Below, piece by piece: positions 35,901 through 50,345 of a stretch of DNA of 64,000 nucleotides. The first letter of the stretch is position 1, and each line of letters begins with the position of its first letter. Source of the DNA: Sitta carolinensis (Eukaryota; Chordata; Aves; Passeriformes; Sittidae); contig CM063288.1 in the NCBI GenBank assembly GCA_032173965.1, positions 10,272,501 through 10,336,500 of the forward strand, given 5' to 3'. The translations under genes were made by a program, and so were the position numbers. The notes under the pieces were generated by a model. It saw only the letters and a list, made by a program, of their open reading frames with translations. It had not been told where the DNA came from and searched no databases.

Positions 35901-38900
35901 GTGAATATCTCAGACTATTGTAATTACTACAATCATATAATCTTTTTTAACAAAAATAACTTTGGATCCTTAACAGAGGTGGCTGTAAGTGGATTCCATG
36001 TTTTTTCCAAGCTTTTGTCAGCTGGGTACTTCTTCTCCCCCTTGGAAGTGTGTGAAGCTTATGTTCTTAAGGACTGTGTAAAGTAGCACTGTTCAGAAAA
36101 AGGTATTAGTGCTTTGACCCTCCCAAGGGCTTAGTGTACAGAGCAGTGAGGCTGTTCTGGAAAAAGGTTTACCAGTGTAAGAAATGACTGGGACTGCTGA
36201 AAAAAAACCCAAACCTGCAGTATCACCGGTATCATCCATCACAGAATGTTACAGGGAGGAGGCAGATGCTGCTCCTTTCTCCTGAAAGGGAGAGCAGAAA
36301 CCAATGCCAGGGACTGCAGTTATGATAGTAAATGCCAATATTCTTGTTCTGTTGCCAGGATTTATCAGATATAATTCTGAACAGGCATCTATCTGCTAAC
36401 TGGGGACTGTATAACTCTAAATAAGTGGAATTTTGGTGTGAAAGTACCAGAAGAATATTACAGTAAGCAATTGAGGTGACCTGTTGTCTCAGAAATCTGA
36501 CAGTGATGATTTGACAGAATTGATTTGTTCATGAAAGCCATAATTCTATATTACAATCTCAACAAACACATTCTAAAAGACCACAATTCAAAATGGAGGC
36601 AAGAGATGACAGAATTCCATGGATAAATTCAACAGTGAGGTAGTGTCCATCAATATCATGGTCTTTATTCTTTCAATCTCCCCTGGCAGCAGTCTGTATA
36701 GGTGTTTTGTTTCGTGGCCTGGAGATTATCCCCTCCTGCCTCTCTCTTCAATCCCCCATCCCTCAGACTCTCCCTCCCTCTCCAATCAAGCCTGTATTTG
36801 GTGTTTTTCAGCTGCAAATGATTCCTGTCTCTGCCTGTCCAACAGTCTGCTGAGTGACAGCTGCCAAGGGACCTTTTCCTTTTGTTTATGACTAAATAAT
36901 ACCTGCCCTAAATTTGTACATTCAGTTTGGTGGGAAATGTACCCTGATCCCTGGGAACTCAAGATTTGTCTTTGTTTATCAGTGTTCTGGGGTGTTTGTC
37001 TACAGCTCTTTCAGTGCTATGCTTGCCCCTATTCTGTCTGTATGACAAGGCTAAAATAAAAACAAAGTAATTCTGGTAAACCTATGAGTTAATTTCCTGA
37101 TCACCAAATTGAAAATACAGTCATCCTCTCTCCACCCTCCCCTCCTGAAAAATGGCACAAAGTAAGAAAACATCAATTTAAATTAAGCCTGAAACTAATC
37201 TATTCTCAAAGTTATCATTTATGATTTCTCTGAAGCATTTCATCTGCATTAGCTAAGGGCCAATGAAGAGTGGTCCACCTCAAGGGAGCTGGTTATGACC
37301 TGGGGCTTTCTGATCCTTGACTGGGACTCAGAAGCCCAAGGGGCTGTCCCCTCTTACTGAGCATTCCTGAGTTATTTCAGGGCTGCCAGGCAATGCTAAC
37401 GTGGGAGCAGTGGAGAGTGAGCCTTTCCCTGTGCTCTGCTGAGCTCCTTCAGGCCACGTAGTCACTGTGTGGGATTCCTCTTGCACTTTACACAGGCTGG
37501 GGCTAGAAGGCTGCATTTCCACCATCATGGGGAGTTAGTTTCTCTCATCTGCAGCCCATTCTATTTTCTAGAAGTCGTGAAGTAGGGAGGGGGAAGAATA
37601 AGAGCAGAATTAAGAACATACATGACAAGCTGTGAAACTACATGTTCAGTATTTTTACAGTTTTAGCTATACTGTCTTCTGCTTCCCTAAAACTCATTAT
37701 GTCCCTATTGCCATGAGGATTACAGTAACTTTCCCCAAAACTCAGATCAATGTGGATTTTTCTGCCAAAAATAGTAACAAATTTAAAATCTAATTTCCAA
37801 ATCTTTATCTGTTTGTGTATATTTTCCCATCAGAACCTCTATCAAAAGCCTAATGGTATTAGAGTTCTCTGAGTCTCTGAATGCTGCTACTAAGGCTTTT
37901 CTAAATGCTTGACCTGTGCAAACAGATTGCAACAGAAAATGGTTGAATGTGCAGAAAGGAAGAAAACTTCAAAAATCCTCTCCTGACCAAACACTGATTT
38001 TTGGAATAAAGTCTGTAAAATCGTTTCTGACTTGTAACCCATCTTTATCCAGGTCCTTTTTGTCTCCAAGATAATTTGAGGATGTCAAGTTTCCTGCAGT
38101 GCTCAGTTTGATCATTCATTGTTAGAGAAATATTTTCCTTTTGTATGTGAGAAGTAATCCATATTTAATCTAAGAAGGAATGGATGTTTTTGGCACATCA
38201 TCAGTGTCAGACCAGTGTCAGACTCCAGCTTTTCCTTAACTTGTTTCTGTGGTCCTTGGACACATCTCTGTCTAGCTCTAAATTTCACTTTATCCTGCCG
38301 TTTTTAGCTTTGTTATTCTACTGCAGCAAGGATCTCAGGAAGGGACATATCTGCTCTGATCACTGGGGAAATTCTGCCTGTACTGAGCCTCTTGTAACAG
38401 TAAAACTCAGTTTGATTTTTCTAAATGAAATTCAGCTCACAGGTAACTCAGAAAAATTAGCAGCAAGGATAGTGAGTGTCACACTGTTCAATTTACATCT
38501 GAATTGTAGTACAAGATGAGCTTTAACCTGCTAGTAGGTTACAGGTGTTATCTAGCCACATACTGTGTTTTCTAATCAACTTCTGTGCATTCTTTGCCTT
38601 TTTGGTGGTCTATTGCTTTGTTTTTGTGAAAGGAGATTATTGTAGGAAACATTTTAAAGGTCCTTTGCCCAATAAAGGGTTACTGTTTCAAGTCCAGTTA
38701 AGTACAAGAGTGGGATTTTTTCCAGTAGTTTCAGCGCGATTTGCACTAGGCCCTGGATAATTAGCTAAGCAAATTGTGGCATAACTTTCCTTCTAAGTCA
38801 TCAGTCTCAGTTTAATTTATGGTTGTCTTTTTCTTCCTTATTATTAAGCAGGATACATTCTGTCTAGCACTGGGCAACCTCAGTATTACTCCTTTGTTTT

Positions 38901-41900
38901 GTATGGAAAATGGTGAAGGTACTAGTTGTTTGTAAGAGGCTTTTGGAACTGTGTCAAAAAAAGTCCCACATTTCACGTGGATGGGATTCATTTAGAAATG
39001 CAGTGGTCTTAAAAATTCAAATTCATCACTCTTCTCCTTATTTAAAGTGAGAAATTACCATATTCAGATCAATTCAGATCTCTCTATTAAAGTAAGTGAT
39101 CTGAAGGCTGAGTAAATTGGGGTAGATCCATTAGATAGTCTGTGGAGAAACTAAGTTAATCGAGGTGAAGCTAATCTTGACCTTGGAAAGGACTAAGTAG
39201 ACGAGGCTGAACCCTGACAGGCATCTTCCCTCTGTCAGCAGTTTCTCAAAGCTGACACACAGGTAGAGGAACTACAGAGACTGAGCAGTGCTCCCTGGGA
39301 AAAACAGCTTAACAAATGTCCTCAGCAGGAGAATGATTTCTAACTGAGCCTCCCAGTGACTGGGGTGCACTGGGTAAATGCTGGCTCAATTGACCTAATG
39401 CATGTAAGCCTGAGAGTGAGAAACATGGGTCAGTGTTACTCAAGCGCTCAATTACAGATATTCCTGAAATGGTACCATTTGCTACTAAATGTAGGATAAC
39501 TTTTTTCTTATGCATTGTTTACATCGTTTGCATTGTTTTACACACAGGAAAATCAAAATTTGTGAGGCTTTAGGGATGATGCACATTTTATTTTTAAAGT
39601 TTTAAACAACATGTGCATGACTGATTTGTTCCTGTTATTGTATGTGCAAGCTATTGTATTTGGTGTTCATATTTTCACATTTCATATTACAATTTTCTTA
39701 TTGTTCTATGATATGAAAATAAGTATACAAGCCATTTTTAAATACACCAGGCATCCTACTTAAAAAACAAACAAAACAACCAGCTCTTAACAGGGATATC
39801 CAAGGTACATTCAGGTCATCTGAAATATATGGTGATTATATCCTAATAGGAATTGCAGATACTCAGGTTTATTTATGAATTTATGGATCAGGCTATGAAT
39901 AAATTATGAAATTATTTATTACGAATTTATTAATCTTTTTTTATCAGGGTGGTTGAATATTTTAATCAGTTTTTTTTATTAATAGGAAACTGAGGTGAGG
40001 AAAAGTTAATTGACTTTGGATGTATATGTGTAGTGAGTTGGTGTTACTGTTTTGCTGAGGCTGTGACAATCAGAGTATAAAAGCAAGACAGATGGAGGTA
40101 AGACCTGGTATAGCTGGAAGGTAAGGCCAGCTCCCAGGAATAGTGATAGTTCTTCAGGTCTGCCTCATTCCTGAGATAAGCCTTCTGATATGGGGTTGTC
40201 TGTCAGTTAGCTAATCCCTGACAAGGCGTTATAGGTCAGGTCCACCTGTAGAAAAAATGTGTCGAAGGGATATTTAATTACCTGACACTCACACCAATAC
40301 CTGAGTATGCTACACAGGATTATGGACTGCAGGGAGAGTGGGAATAGGTGTGGGCTCTGTTGTGCCAAAATACATCGATACTGAATGTGGAAAACTTCTC
40401 TTATTTTGCAAACAGACACTGCATGTCAGGTGATTGCCTGGCCCCACTTTCTCTAGGTTTGGTATCAAGCTAGAGTGCTTGCTGTGGCTCCTAGGAGAAT
40501 GTCCTCTGTCTTGCAGTTCTGCAGTAAATGACAAGCAAAATACCTGGCCCACTGCACACTCCTTGAGATTTCTCCAGCCTCCCTGTACCAGGCAGCAGCA
40601 TCCCTGGTTGTTTCTAAGATGGAGCACATGAGGTGCAGCAGTGAGAGCAGCAGGGCAGGCTGGCAGCCACAGTGTGTCTGTGGGCTCTAATGCTCTGCAG
40701 CCACACATTTTGCTGATGCTTGTTTTCTGCACACTGCTGGGTTTTTGTTTATTTGGGGTTTTTTAATGCAGGCCTAATACTCTTTGTAAGCAAATGCTAT
40801 TCAGCAGATAGTGCTGCTCCTGCTTATTGGCTCTTGACCTCATTTCTCTTTCCCTGCCAGCAGTGCATTTGCCTGGACTCACATCTGTTCTCCCCCACCA
40901 CTTTCTGTTCATGCTTTTTTTCCCAGTACAGCCTCCCCAGCATAAGTGTCTATGTTGGGAAGCCTGTAGCCCTCCCAAGCCGATTACTGTAGTCATTCAT
41001 TGGTCACTGGAAGAGCAGATTAGAGCCACCTGAAAGCCTGTCACAGTCCCTGCTCTAACCAGTTTATCAGAGCAGCAAAGGGAGATGCTTTCTGAAAAAA
41101 CAGTTTGTTTTGTTCCTGTCATTCTTCCATCTGGTGTGAGTGGGACCATAAAATATAACCAGGTGGAAGAAAACCTTGCAGGTAGGAATCTTTCCCTTCA
41201 GTTCTGAGAGATGCTCTCTTCAGGTCGTGGGTTGTTTTTCTTTCTGTCTCAGAATGACCCTTGTGAGACATTAATTGGTTAAAGAAGGTTATCACTGCAA
41301 TAAGCAGCCTCTCTTTGAAGACTTAATTGAGAGGCCACAGCTCTGCTTCTCCAAGATCCACATTTCTGCTGAAGGTAAGAGAAGAACAGTGTCTTACCAA
41401 CACTGATGAAATGTTTGTGACAGCTTTTCAAAATCACTGCTTATTTAAAATTATTTTGCTTTATATCGAGCATAACAGAAATGACTATAGATAACTTCAC
41501 AAAATACACCAGTCTAGTCCTATTAAATGGCCAAAAGGCATTCCAAAATATGGAATGGGCGGGTCCACTGGTCTGTGTAAGAATTGGTTTCAGAGCACAG
41601 AGAGCGAGAGGGGGTTTGTTATTTTATTGAAAAGTCAGAGGTAAACTGTTATGAGCATCAAAAAAACTCTGTTCCAAAGCTTTCAAGAGTGCCCCAAAGA
41701 TCTCAGTCCAGCGCTCTGTATGGTTCATCAATAGCTATAACCCTTCTAAGTTTGGGGTTGATTTTTTAAAATTGCCTTCTTTCAGGGCCTCAAGACCAAA
41801 TGTAGAACAGAATACCAGCTAGAAACCAAAACTGAAGGGCAAAAGCAAAACATGTGTGAAAGCTCTTAATGATAGAAGATGTGCCATAGTATAAAAAATG

Positions 41901-43744
41901 CACTCTAACGACAGTTTCTTATTATAAATCATTTCCAGAAAGAGGGGAATCAAATTTGGATGAAAATGAGGGATGAGTACTTGCAGAATAAGAAAAATTT
42001 AAATGTCAGAAATTGCATTAGCATTTCTTATAAATGAAATTAAAAGATGAGATGCTGGCAGAGAAAAATTAAGCAGACAAGAAAGAAAAGAACTTACCCT
42101 TAAATCAACTGTGACACATGATCAAATACTGTGAGCATTAAATTATTATGTACCAGAATGATAGAAAACAGATGATTATTATGACAGTAGGGAACAGTCC
42201 TGCGTTGGTCAAAGGGCAAATTGTCCCAGCTTGGATTGCCAAATTCTATAGTGTTCTAAGTTTCAGCTGAAAAGCAGAAGTCATCAAAATACATATAAAA
42301 CCTGTTCACTGAATATATGCCTGCAAAGTGCTGAAAGCAGGGGCATGATGTTACCCCAAAGAATGTTTTCAAGAGCAGCTGATGTGGACTAGCTAATGGG
42401 AACTCAAACACCCATCAAACTACCTCACAGGATTAGCTCAATTTTTAAAACTCTCCAGAAGTTGCTTAAGGGAAGCATCTATCATTCCTTTGCTGCAGAG
42501 GAACAGAACAGAGGGTAGGTACCTTGTATAGCTGTGTGCTACTGGAAATGCTTCTCTGCAGCTTCATTTTAATGAAGGCTTGACTGTTGGGTCACACACA
42601 CAGACTCTGTCTGTTTTTTTGTCAGGGTAGTATCTTGGTTCAAAATATTTTTAATATAAATTCATCAAGAAGAGAAAACTGACCACAACCAATGCTGTAC
42701 TAGAGCTACCTAATCTTTTATGAACTTCAATGCCAAACAGGCCTTGCTTTAGAATACCTTTCTGACAGCAACTTATAGCCAGTAATACAATGTTGTATTT
42801 TTTCTCCTTTTTTCCACTTTATATTAGTCTAACTTCAGATTTGGTTTCTTAGCTCTCAATCTGAGTCTTATTTGTCGTTCAGGGATTCCCTAACAGCGTT
42901 CTTAGTGCAGTATCCTTTTGATTGCTCTCCTAAGAAAGGAGTTGAACTGTATTAATATTACTACAGGATAACTAATTTTGTTGCCAGTGTGGATTTGCCA
43001 GAGAAGGGAAGGGCTGAAGGGGCTGTAACTCTTTAGATCAATGGCATCTTCAGGGACACATGTGCTTTATGTGGTTGCTTGTTCTTACTGTGCTTCCATT
43101 GCATTTCAGCTCATGCACAGCCCAGTTTTTCTCTAATGGAACTGGTATATCTATACATCATGACTTCCTGCAGTTAAATTAAAATCTACTTGGGCAGTCA
43201 CACAAAAATTGAGACTTCTCATGTGCAGGTGAAATCCTGCCTCAGTAGAATGCATATTTTCTCTGTGGAGCTGACCTGGCTTGATCTAGCATATATGAAG
43301 CACCTTTCCTGCAGTTCTCCGTGTCAGACTGGTATCTCATGCTGGGGAATTTGTTAGCAGTGGGCCAGCTGAGCTGCTTTATAAATTTATTTGGTAGGTA
43401 TACAGGCTCTCAGGCCTTCCATGGAGTTGCTGTCTGTGACAGTGACAAAAGAGCAATTACTTGATGTAAATAACTTGCAAACAGGGTAAGTCATTAATAA
43501 GGCAGACAGTTCTGAAGGCAAAAGCAAACACCACTCTGGCCGCAGAAGCTTCCAGTGAGACTGTCAGGGAGGAATTTGGTCTGCTGGCTGCAAAGTGATC
43601 TGCTGTGAACCCACACATCTATTCTGTATCTGACCCCTGAACTCTTCATGGAGCTTTCTCCTGAGGAGGGGAAGCAGAGAGGGAGGTCAGAAGGTGCATT
43701 TCTCTTCTCTCTGGAATCCAGTAAGACTTATGGACTGGTTGAAA

Positions 43745-43985
43745 GCTGTGCCAGAAGAAGTTCTGGCTGGATCTTAGGAATAATCTATTGAGAGGGTGGT
43801 CAACACTGGAACAGTCTTCCTAGAGAGGTGATCAATGGCCCAAGCCTGTCAGTGCTTAAGGGGTACTTGGACAATGTCCCAAACAACAGGCTTTATTTTT
43901 GGCCTGCTCTGAACTGGTCAGGCAGCTGGACCAGATAATCCTTGTAGACCCCATTCAGCTGAGATAGTCTATTCTATTCTGACTG
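43745..43985 (+). mobile_element. CR1 LINE 3' end, sense
   Basis: The + strand reads TTCTGGCTGGATCTTAGGAA, GAGAGGGTGGTCAACACTGG, then TTGGACAATGTCCC, GGTCAGGCAGCTGGACCAGA and finally CTATTCTATTCTG. This is the order and wording of the 3' end of an avian CR1 element, including its short terminal repeat. It is diverged and 5'-truncated. Confidence 0.8.
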
Positions 43986-44055
43986 TTCACCCACATCATG
44001 ATTCTTACTGGTGCAGCCTTTTGATAGTGGGATTTCTAGGGTGCCATCTCAGTCA

Positions 44056-44246
44056 TGCAGAATCACAGAATATGCTGAGTTGGAAGTGACCCATCAGGAT
44101 CATCGAGTCCAGCTCTTGGCCCTGCACAGGACACCCCAAGAATCCCACCACGTGCCTGAGAGCCTTGTCCAAATGGCTCTGTAACTCAGACAGGCTTGGT
44201 GCTGTGACCACCTCCCTGGGGAGCCTGTTCCAGTGCTCCACTGGAA
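44056..44246 (-). mobile_element. CR1 LINE fragment, antisense
   Basis: A well-preserved antisense CR1 3' end: GCAGAATCACAGAATATGCT, GACCCATCAGGATCATCGAG, CCCTGCACAGGACACCCCAA, CTTGGTGCTGTGACCACCTC and GGGGAGCCTGTTCCAGTGC. It stops abruptly at about 44246, the 5' truncation point. It is less diverged than the sense CR1 70 bp away, so it is probably the younger insertion. Confidence 0.9.
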
Positions 44247-44248
44247 CG

Positions 44249-44273
44249 ACTCAGTTTGCAGAACAAACTGAGT
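44249..44273. repeat. 10-bp-stem inverted repeat at the CR1 boundary
   Basis: ACTCAGTTTG, five bases (CAGAA), then CAAACTGAGT form a perfect 10-bp stem. It starts right where CR1 similarity ends. It may be flanking DNA or a by-product of the insertion. Confidence 0.7.
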
Positions 44274-44805
44274 TGGCAGAAGAGGTTAAAATGCTGACCT
44301 GGTTAACATGCTGTATCCCATACAGAGGAAATACCCTGGAAAGAAGGAGCTTACATGGAGCCACAGGATAGGGCTGGAAGCCTAGCCCAGAGTAAAATAA
44401 AGATTTCCAGACAAGCTAAGGTGGAATTTATTCTCCTTTGTATATCCCCAACCACCCTGACTGGTACAGGCTTAGGGCATTGTCAGACAGGTTAACAGCT
44501 TTTCTGTGTAATGCAAGGGCAGCATACAGACTAACTTGTCCCAGCTCTTAAATCTTACCTTCCATTTACAAAAAAAACAGATTATAACGGCAAAAATAAA
44601 TGATGGAACGTAAATGTGTACATAACACTGCTAGGTCATTGAACACCTAGTTCTCATGACTTAAGCTTGCAAAATGGCCTACTTACCTGAGATCTTTAAT
44701 AAAACAGAAATGTTCCTAGATGTCTCAGGAACATAAAGGTCTAATACTTTTTTATGCCATTATAAATCAAGTTTTGAATTTTCAAAAAACTCTCAGAAAA
44801 TGTTA

Positions 44806-44823
44806 TGCCTCAGGCCTGAGGCA
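44806..44823. promoter_or_regulatory. 18-bp palindrome, two overlapping TFAP2-like sites
   Basis: TGCCTCAGGCCTGAGGCA is a perfect palindrome. It contains GCCTCAGGC (44807-44815) and GCCTGAGGC (44814-44822), both fitting the TFAP2 core GCCnnnGGC. Its intronic position suggests an enhancer element at most; binding is inferred from the motif alone. Confidence 0.4.
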
Positions 44824-47800
44824 AAGACACTTTACAGAAAGACAAATGTATGTCTTCATATCCTTTCAATGCCTTATAAAATCTCTTAATTTTACAGTTG
44901 ATAGCATTGTTAGCTTAAGGTCTGCAATGGCTGGATTTGTTTACACCAAAAACATTTGAGGATGTGAAACTCTTTTCCAGCTTGACATCTTTGTGTGATC
45001 TTGAGTCTTGTTTTGAGAGGTTTTAGTGGAAACTGGTGCATCTCTCTCTGAGCCTGCTCACACAGAGCTTTTTGAGTTAAGCATTCTCCTCAGCTCAGCT
45101 GAGTTATTAGCCTGAGAGCCAGAATGATATTTAAACACCATAAATGGTAAACGTTGCCGAGGCAGCCCTTCCGCACGGCTCGGACCAGGCATTAGTTGGC
45201 AGTCAACCCCATAATGCTGGCAAACAGATCCCTCCAGTATAATTAAACCTCTTGGAAGACTAAACATTGCGAGTTTTTGCAGTGCTCTGAGCATAAGGCA
45301 GCAAACTCTCTGTGCTTTGCGTGTCCTTGACTTGTGACCAGTTGTGACCCTGGCCTTGGCCTCTGAGCTGCTGCGCTGGAGGGCTGTGAATGCAGGGCTG
45401 TAGCTGACCCAGCGTGAGCCCGGGACTGGAAAGGCCAAGCTGCAGAAGTTCCATCCACACTCAGTTAGTGTGCGGTTCTGTGCAGTGCTCAGCGTGCTGA
45501 AGTCCTGAGATTTCGACAGGAGATGTCAGCATTCTGCAGCTCACATGAAAATGCCTTCAGTACATCAGGGTTAGGCAAACGAACGAGAAAATTTCCTAGG
45601 CTAGATAACGTCCATAAAATGTTAACTGGTTTGATTACAGGCCAGGAAAAACTCAGGTCTAGTCTTTGGAAATCTTCTTAAGTGTGCATCCTGATATGGA
45701 TATTCTTCTTCAGTTTCAGCAGCAAATCTGGGAATGGGAATGGCACAGTGCAATTACTGATTCTTTTTTTCCTTCTCTCCAAGGATATAAATTTATCTAT
45801 GTCTTTTACCTTAGAATTTAAATATTTTGTTGCATAATTGCAATTAAACTGCTACAGGTGTATTGTGCAATTGACTTGTAGTAGGTTATCTGTTCAGGGC
45901 AGCATACACTTTTCTATTAGGTATGCACCTTCAACTCATTAACTCACCATTGCTTATCAATTATAAATATGTTTACAAATGTGCTTAAGCCCTATGTCCT
46001 GATCCGGGTGAAGGCTTTACAAAATTCAAATTTATTTTGGCTTAGGCCCACAGCTAACATTAAGACTCCTCCTGCAATAACTTCCAGTCTGCAGATATGC
46101 AGAGGTTAAATTTATGTAAGGATTCTTTAAAACCTGGTTTGAGAAAATTCAAATAAGAGGAATGTATTTTTTTATCGCCTTAAATTTCTAATAATATAGG
46201 TAATAAATAATCCACATTTTGATATAGTCACTGTAGATATATTATCTTACTATTGATTACACAAATACTGGAACACAGAATAAGAGATTATTAGAAATAG
46301 TTCTACATCAAAGGTAATATATCTTTTCCAGTTGCCATCCGAATATGCTGAGAATTTGTATTTTTCCGAAGAAATTGAAAAAATTTAAATTCTCCTTTAT
46401 CTCTATGGATTTAATGCAGTAAGTGGATTTTTAAAACATAGATTTTAGTGCTTATTAGAGTGTCTTTCTAATAAAAAATGAACCCTCAGGAATAAGGGAA
46501 TGTTGTGGGAAAGGCCTATATTCCTTTTGCTTTGTAGAAAATATATGTGGGCATATGAAGTACCATTTACATGCTTTGCTTACTATTTTTGGTCTCCCAG
46601 GCTGTTTCCCACTGAGTTGTGCATCTTATTACTTACTGTTTCCCATCATTCATGCATATTAAAGCCTGAGGAAAGGCAAAAAGCAGAAAACTTAAAAGTG
46701 GGATCATTGTGGTGGACTTTTAAATCTGTCACCCTGTGTAACACCTTATCAAAAACCTGTTGAAATGACAGAGAGATCACCAGAAGGGCTCCAGCTGGGT
46801 TTACACGTTGTGCCAGACTATGGCTCTTTGCAAAAATTGTTCTCTGTGAGACACCTTTCAGAAAATCATAGCTCTCTTCCATATTATCTTACATGATTTG
46901 ACCTGCGTGAAACCAACAGCTGTGGTTATAAAATTGTGGCAGCTTTTGTAAGCTTCAGTAAAGTAAACTAGATGTGAGGTCTGAAAAGAAGTCATTGAAA
47001 TGTCCCTGTGTTTTATCGAGCCCATCTATGGGAGCAGTAGGTAGGGCTCTCTGATGTCTCCCCTGAACTGCTTTGACATGTTGGGGGGTGGGGAACTGAG
47101 TGCACCAGCAGAAGCTGATTGAGGAAGGGAATGGGACAGAGAAGATTAACTGACAGAAAAATTTTTAGTAACTGTGTGTTGACTCTTATATTCTTTGTTT
47201 TCATTCTTTGAGATGAACCTACTCCTACGTGAGAGCAATAAGAATTAAGAGTGATGAGGGAGCTATTAAATGGCTATAGGCGATTAGAGAGCATTAACAT
47301 AAGAGAGATCAGATCGCCTCTTTTATCACATCCAGTTGAATACGCTTGAGGATGCATAGATACATAATGAAGTCATGCCCTTATGCTAATGTCAAACAAA
47401 ATTTTCCTTAGGTTCCAGGTTTCCTTTCTGGTGCCAGATGTGCCGAATTTTCATTGTCTGTAGTTCTGGCGGCAGAAATGCCCTGCAGCGTTACGAAAGA
47501 GGGCGTTTCAGCCAGAAGCACAGGGACTTGCAGTATCTCAGCTGGGAGCTTCGCCTCTGCCTTCTCCTTGCCTTCTGTCCTCCTGCCTTGGGCTCTGAAG
47601 CCAGCGCTCCCTGAGAGCATATGGGTTCTGAACCCCAGCAGAGTTTATGTGGTCAAAGGGACTTTGGAGGAAGGAGGGAAAGCAAGCCCTAATCCTGGCC
47701 AGGACCTTCTGTGCAGTTTGCTTCTTTGCATCCTGTTTTCATATCTGCTTCCCTACTATTTTTCCCTGGTGCAATTCATGGATTTTGTCCCTGATTTATG

Positions 47801-50218
47801 AAACTAGCAAGCACCTGCTGGTGGCCCGGGACTGTGAACTTCTATGGTTGTTGCACTTTTTGAAGCCACCCTTTTGCAAACAGTTTCTGGGGTTTTGTGT
47901 ATGGTTTTCCTTTAAATATTTTACTGTCAAAATAAAGCCAGGTGTTCTCAAAAGGAAGTAAAATCACTCAGTATCTTTTTGACATAAATAGGAGTAGGAG
48001 TTATTTGCTTAATCTCGAATGATCAGCATCCCATCTTTTCACTCCAAAATCAATTTTATTGCTGTTTTCCCAAACAAGATCTGTCAGGCTAAAATTGAAG
48101 GAGCCCTTAGGTATATTACATGTAGAGTACTGCTATTTCATCGTAAAATTGTGAAATGTTAAAGCATTCATCAGACAAACACTGAGTCACTGCATAATGC
48201 TATCATAAATAAACAACTAAAAGCATTTACAAGCTTCAGAAGAATTTCAAAATAGTTAACATTCATGCTTTGTAATTTGGCCTCTGAATGATTGTAACAG
48301 TCCCTTCTGAGAAAATGCAATTATTTTAGACTAAATAACAGAATTAAAATGCACTGTGTTTTCCTGTGTAAAACATCTGTGAGAAACTAAAGTCGTCAGT
48401 AAGTAATTTTAATTTTTTCTAAGTCTAGAAGTCCATAACATCAAATTTTAAGTAAAGGAAGAAAAATTACATGAAATGAGCTCCTATTGTTTCTTAATGA
48501 AATAGCATTTATGAGTTAGAACTAAAGTCTTTTTAATCGTTACTGCTACATCAAAAATATTTGATGATTTTTGTAATAATCGATTAAATTGTTGGTACAA
48601 AATGCTACTGATTAACATGCATTTCTAAACAATATAGCATAAGATTAAAGATCCCCTTTAAAAAATACATATTTTCAGTGGAGGGGGAAAGCTTGTGTTT
48701 TGAAGAAAGCCTGTTCAAGTTGCCATGAAGTCAGACTCATTTAGCTGTACGTTTGCTGTATCCTTGATGACACGTTTGTGTAAGAATACTTGTTGCTTTA
48801 GCCATGATAGCTTCTAATTTTTGAGCTCTTATGTACAACAGATTTTTCTATCTGTTGGTAAAGAAATGTCTTCACTTCCCCTGTGCTCCCAAAAACACCA
48901 GCAATACATAGGCAGGTGTTTTTACTCCTGCCTTACAACAGGAATTGAGAAATCAAGTTCTTCAGGAACTAAATCAAAGTGTATGTGCATTTTTGTATGG
49001 TACGTTTACAAGGATAGGAATGTTTTCAGAAAGCTGCTTCTCTGTTCTGTCCCAGGACTAAGCCTTGAGTTTTCAGTATTTCAGATTTAATGATCCATCT
49101 TAATGTTCTTCTGCATGATTACATTCATTCCTTCCAATGAAACAGCTCTTTAGTCTCTCCAGTAACTTTTCTTGTACTCAAGCTCTATTCTTTGAAGTTT
49201 TTTACTACACACATACCATAGACTTCTTTTTTTTTATATATATACTCATCATCCTAAGTTTCTGTTTAAGCACAGAACTGATCTTCATCCAACAGATCAG
49301 CATAAACCTATGCTGTGCTTAAACTTAGTGTAAGCACTATTATTTTTTAAGATCTGTGCAGTGTTGAGGCAGGCTCTGGCCACCTTCATTTCAACATGAC
49401 AGCTTCCCTTACAAAAAATGAGCACTGATCAGTAGCAGTGGTGAGTTGGTTTTCATCCTTTCAGTCCTACAGGTTGCTCTTTTTGGAGTAGATGCCTGCA
49501 ACCGAGCAAGTCTCGATGTCCCCCATACCAGTGGGTCTCCTCACTACCATAGGATATATCTGCCTGAGATAACTTAGAAAATTGAAGCCTACATTTTTGG
49601 GTGTCTGGTACCTATATGCAATTACTGTGAATTATTTGCTTGCTTCCATGTATGCAGCTCTGCGGAAGAAGGTGTTTTTATTCCAGTACATGAATATTTT
49701 ATGTCTGCAGCACATGTTTTGGAGGAGTTAGCATTGCTGAAAAATTCCTTATGGGAAATGATTCTGCTCTGCTTCTTCTTAGCTGCTCACACATTTCTTT
49801 TTAATTAGCTGAAGCTGTTATAATGCATTGTCTTCCTTGATGATAAAAATCCATTTATTTAGACTACATGTAGAAGGCATGTGAGTCCAGCAGACCAAAG
49901 GCCCAGTTGTGAGGGATGTGGAGCGCTGCTCAGACTTAATGCTGTTTGTACCAGGGCTTTGGGAGAATTGCTGCTAGAACCACTATAAGGAAATTTGTTT
50001 CCTTGTCACTGTTAAATTCTGTGGGAGTTGGTTCCACTCGTTTTTTGTTACCTGTCCTCCTCTGAGGACTCCTGGTAAGACATCAGATCTGTTTCTTTGT
50101 TGGTCTAGAGCCATGCCTCTGCTTTTGTTTTTCTTTCCCTGTTTTCCTCTTCTTGTATACCTGACTTCTAGATTTGCAGTGTTATCAGTTATTTCAGTAA
50201 AAAAGGATAACAAGAATA

Positions 50219-50345
50219 TTTTTTAAGCACACTTTTTATTCTATTTTTTCCTATGCCTCTTTTCTGTCTTTCTATTTTTTTTCCTTCCTTCCTTTGTCTT
50301 CTTTTCATCCTTTTTTTCATTATGTGGATTTCTTCTTTCCCCCAC
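50219..50345. repeat. Long pyrimidine-rich tract
   Basis: About 125 bases with very few purines on the + strand, including T runs and a CCTT tandem (near 50281-50295). Low-complexity intronic DNA. Confidence 0.75.
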
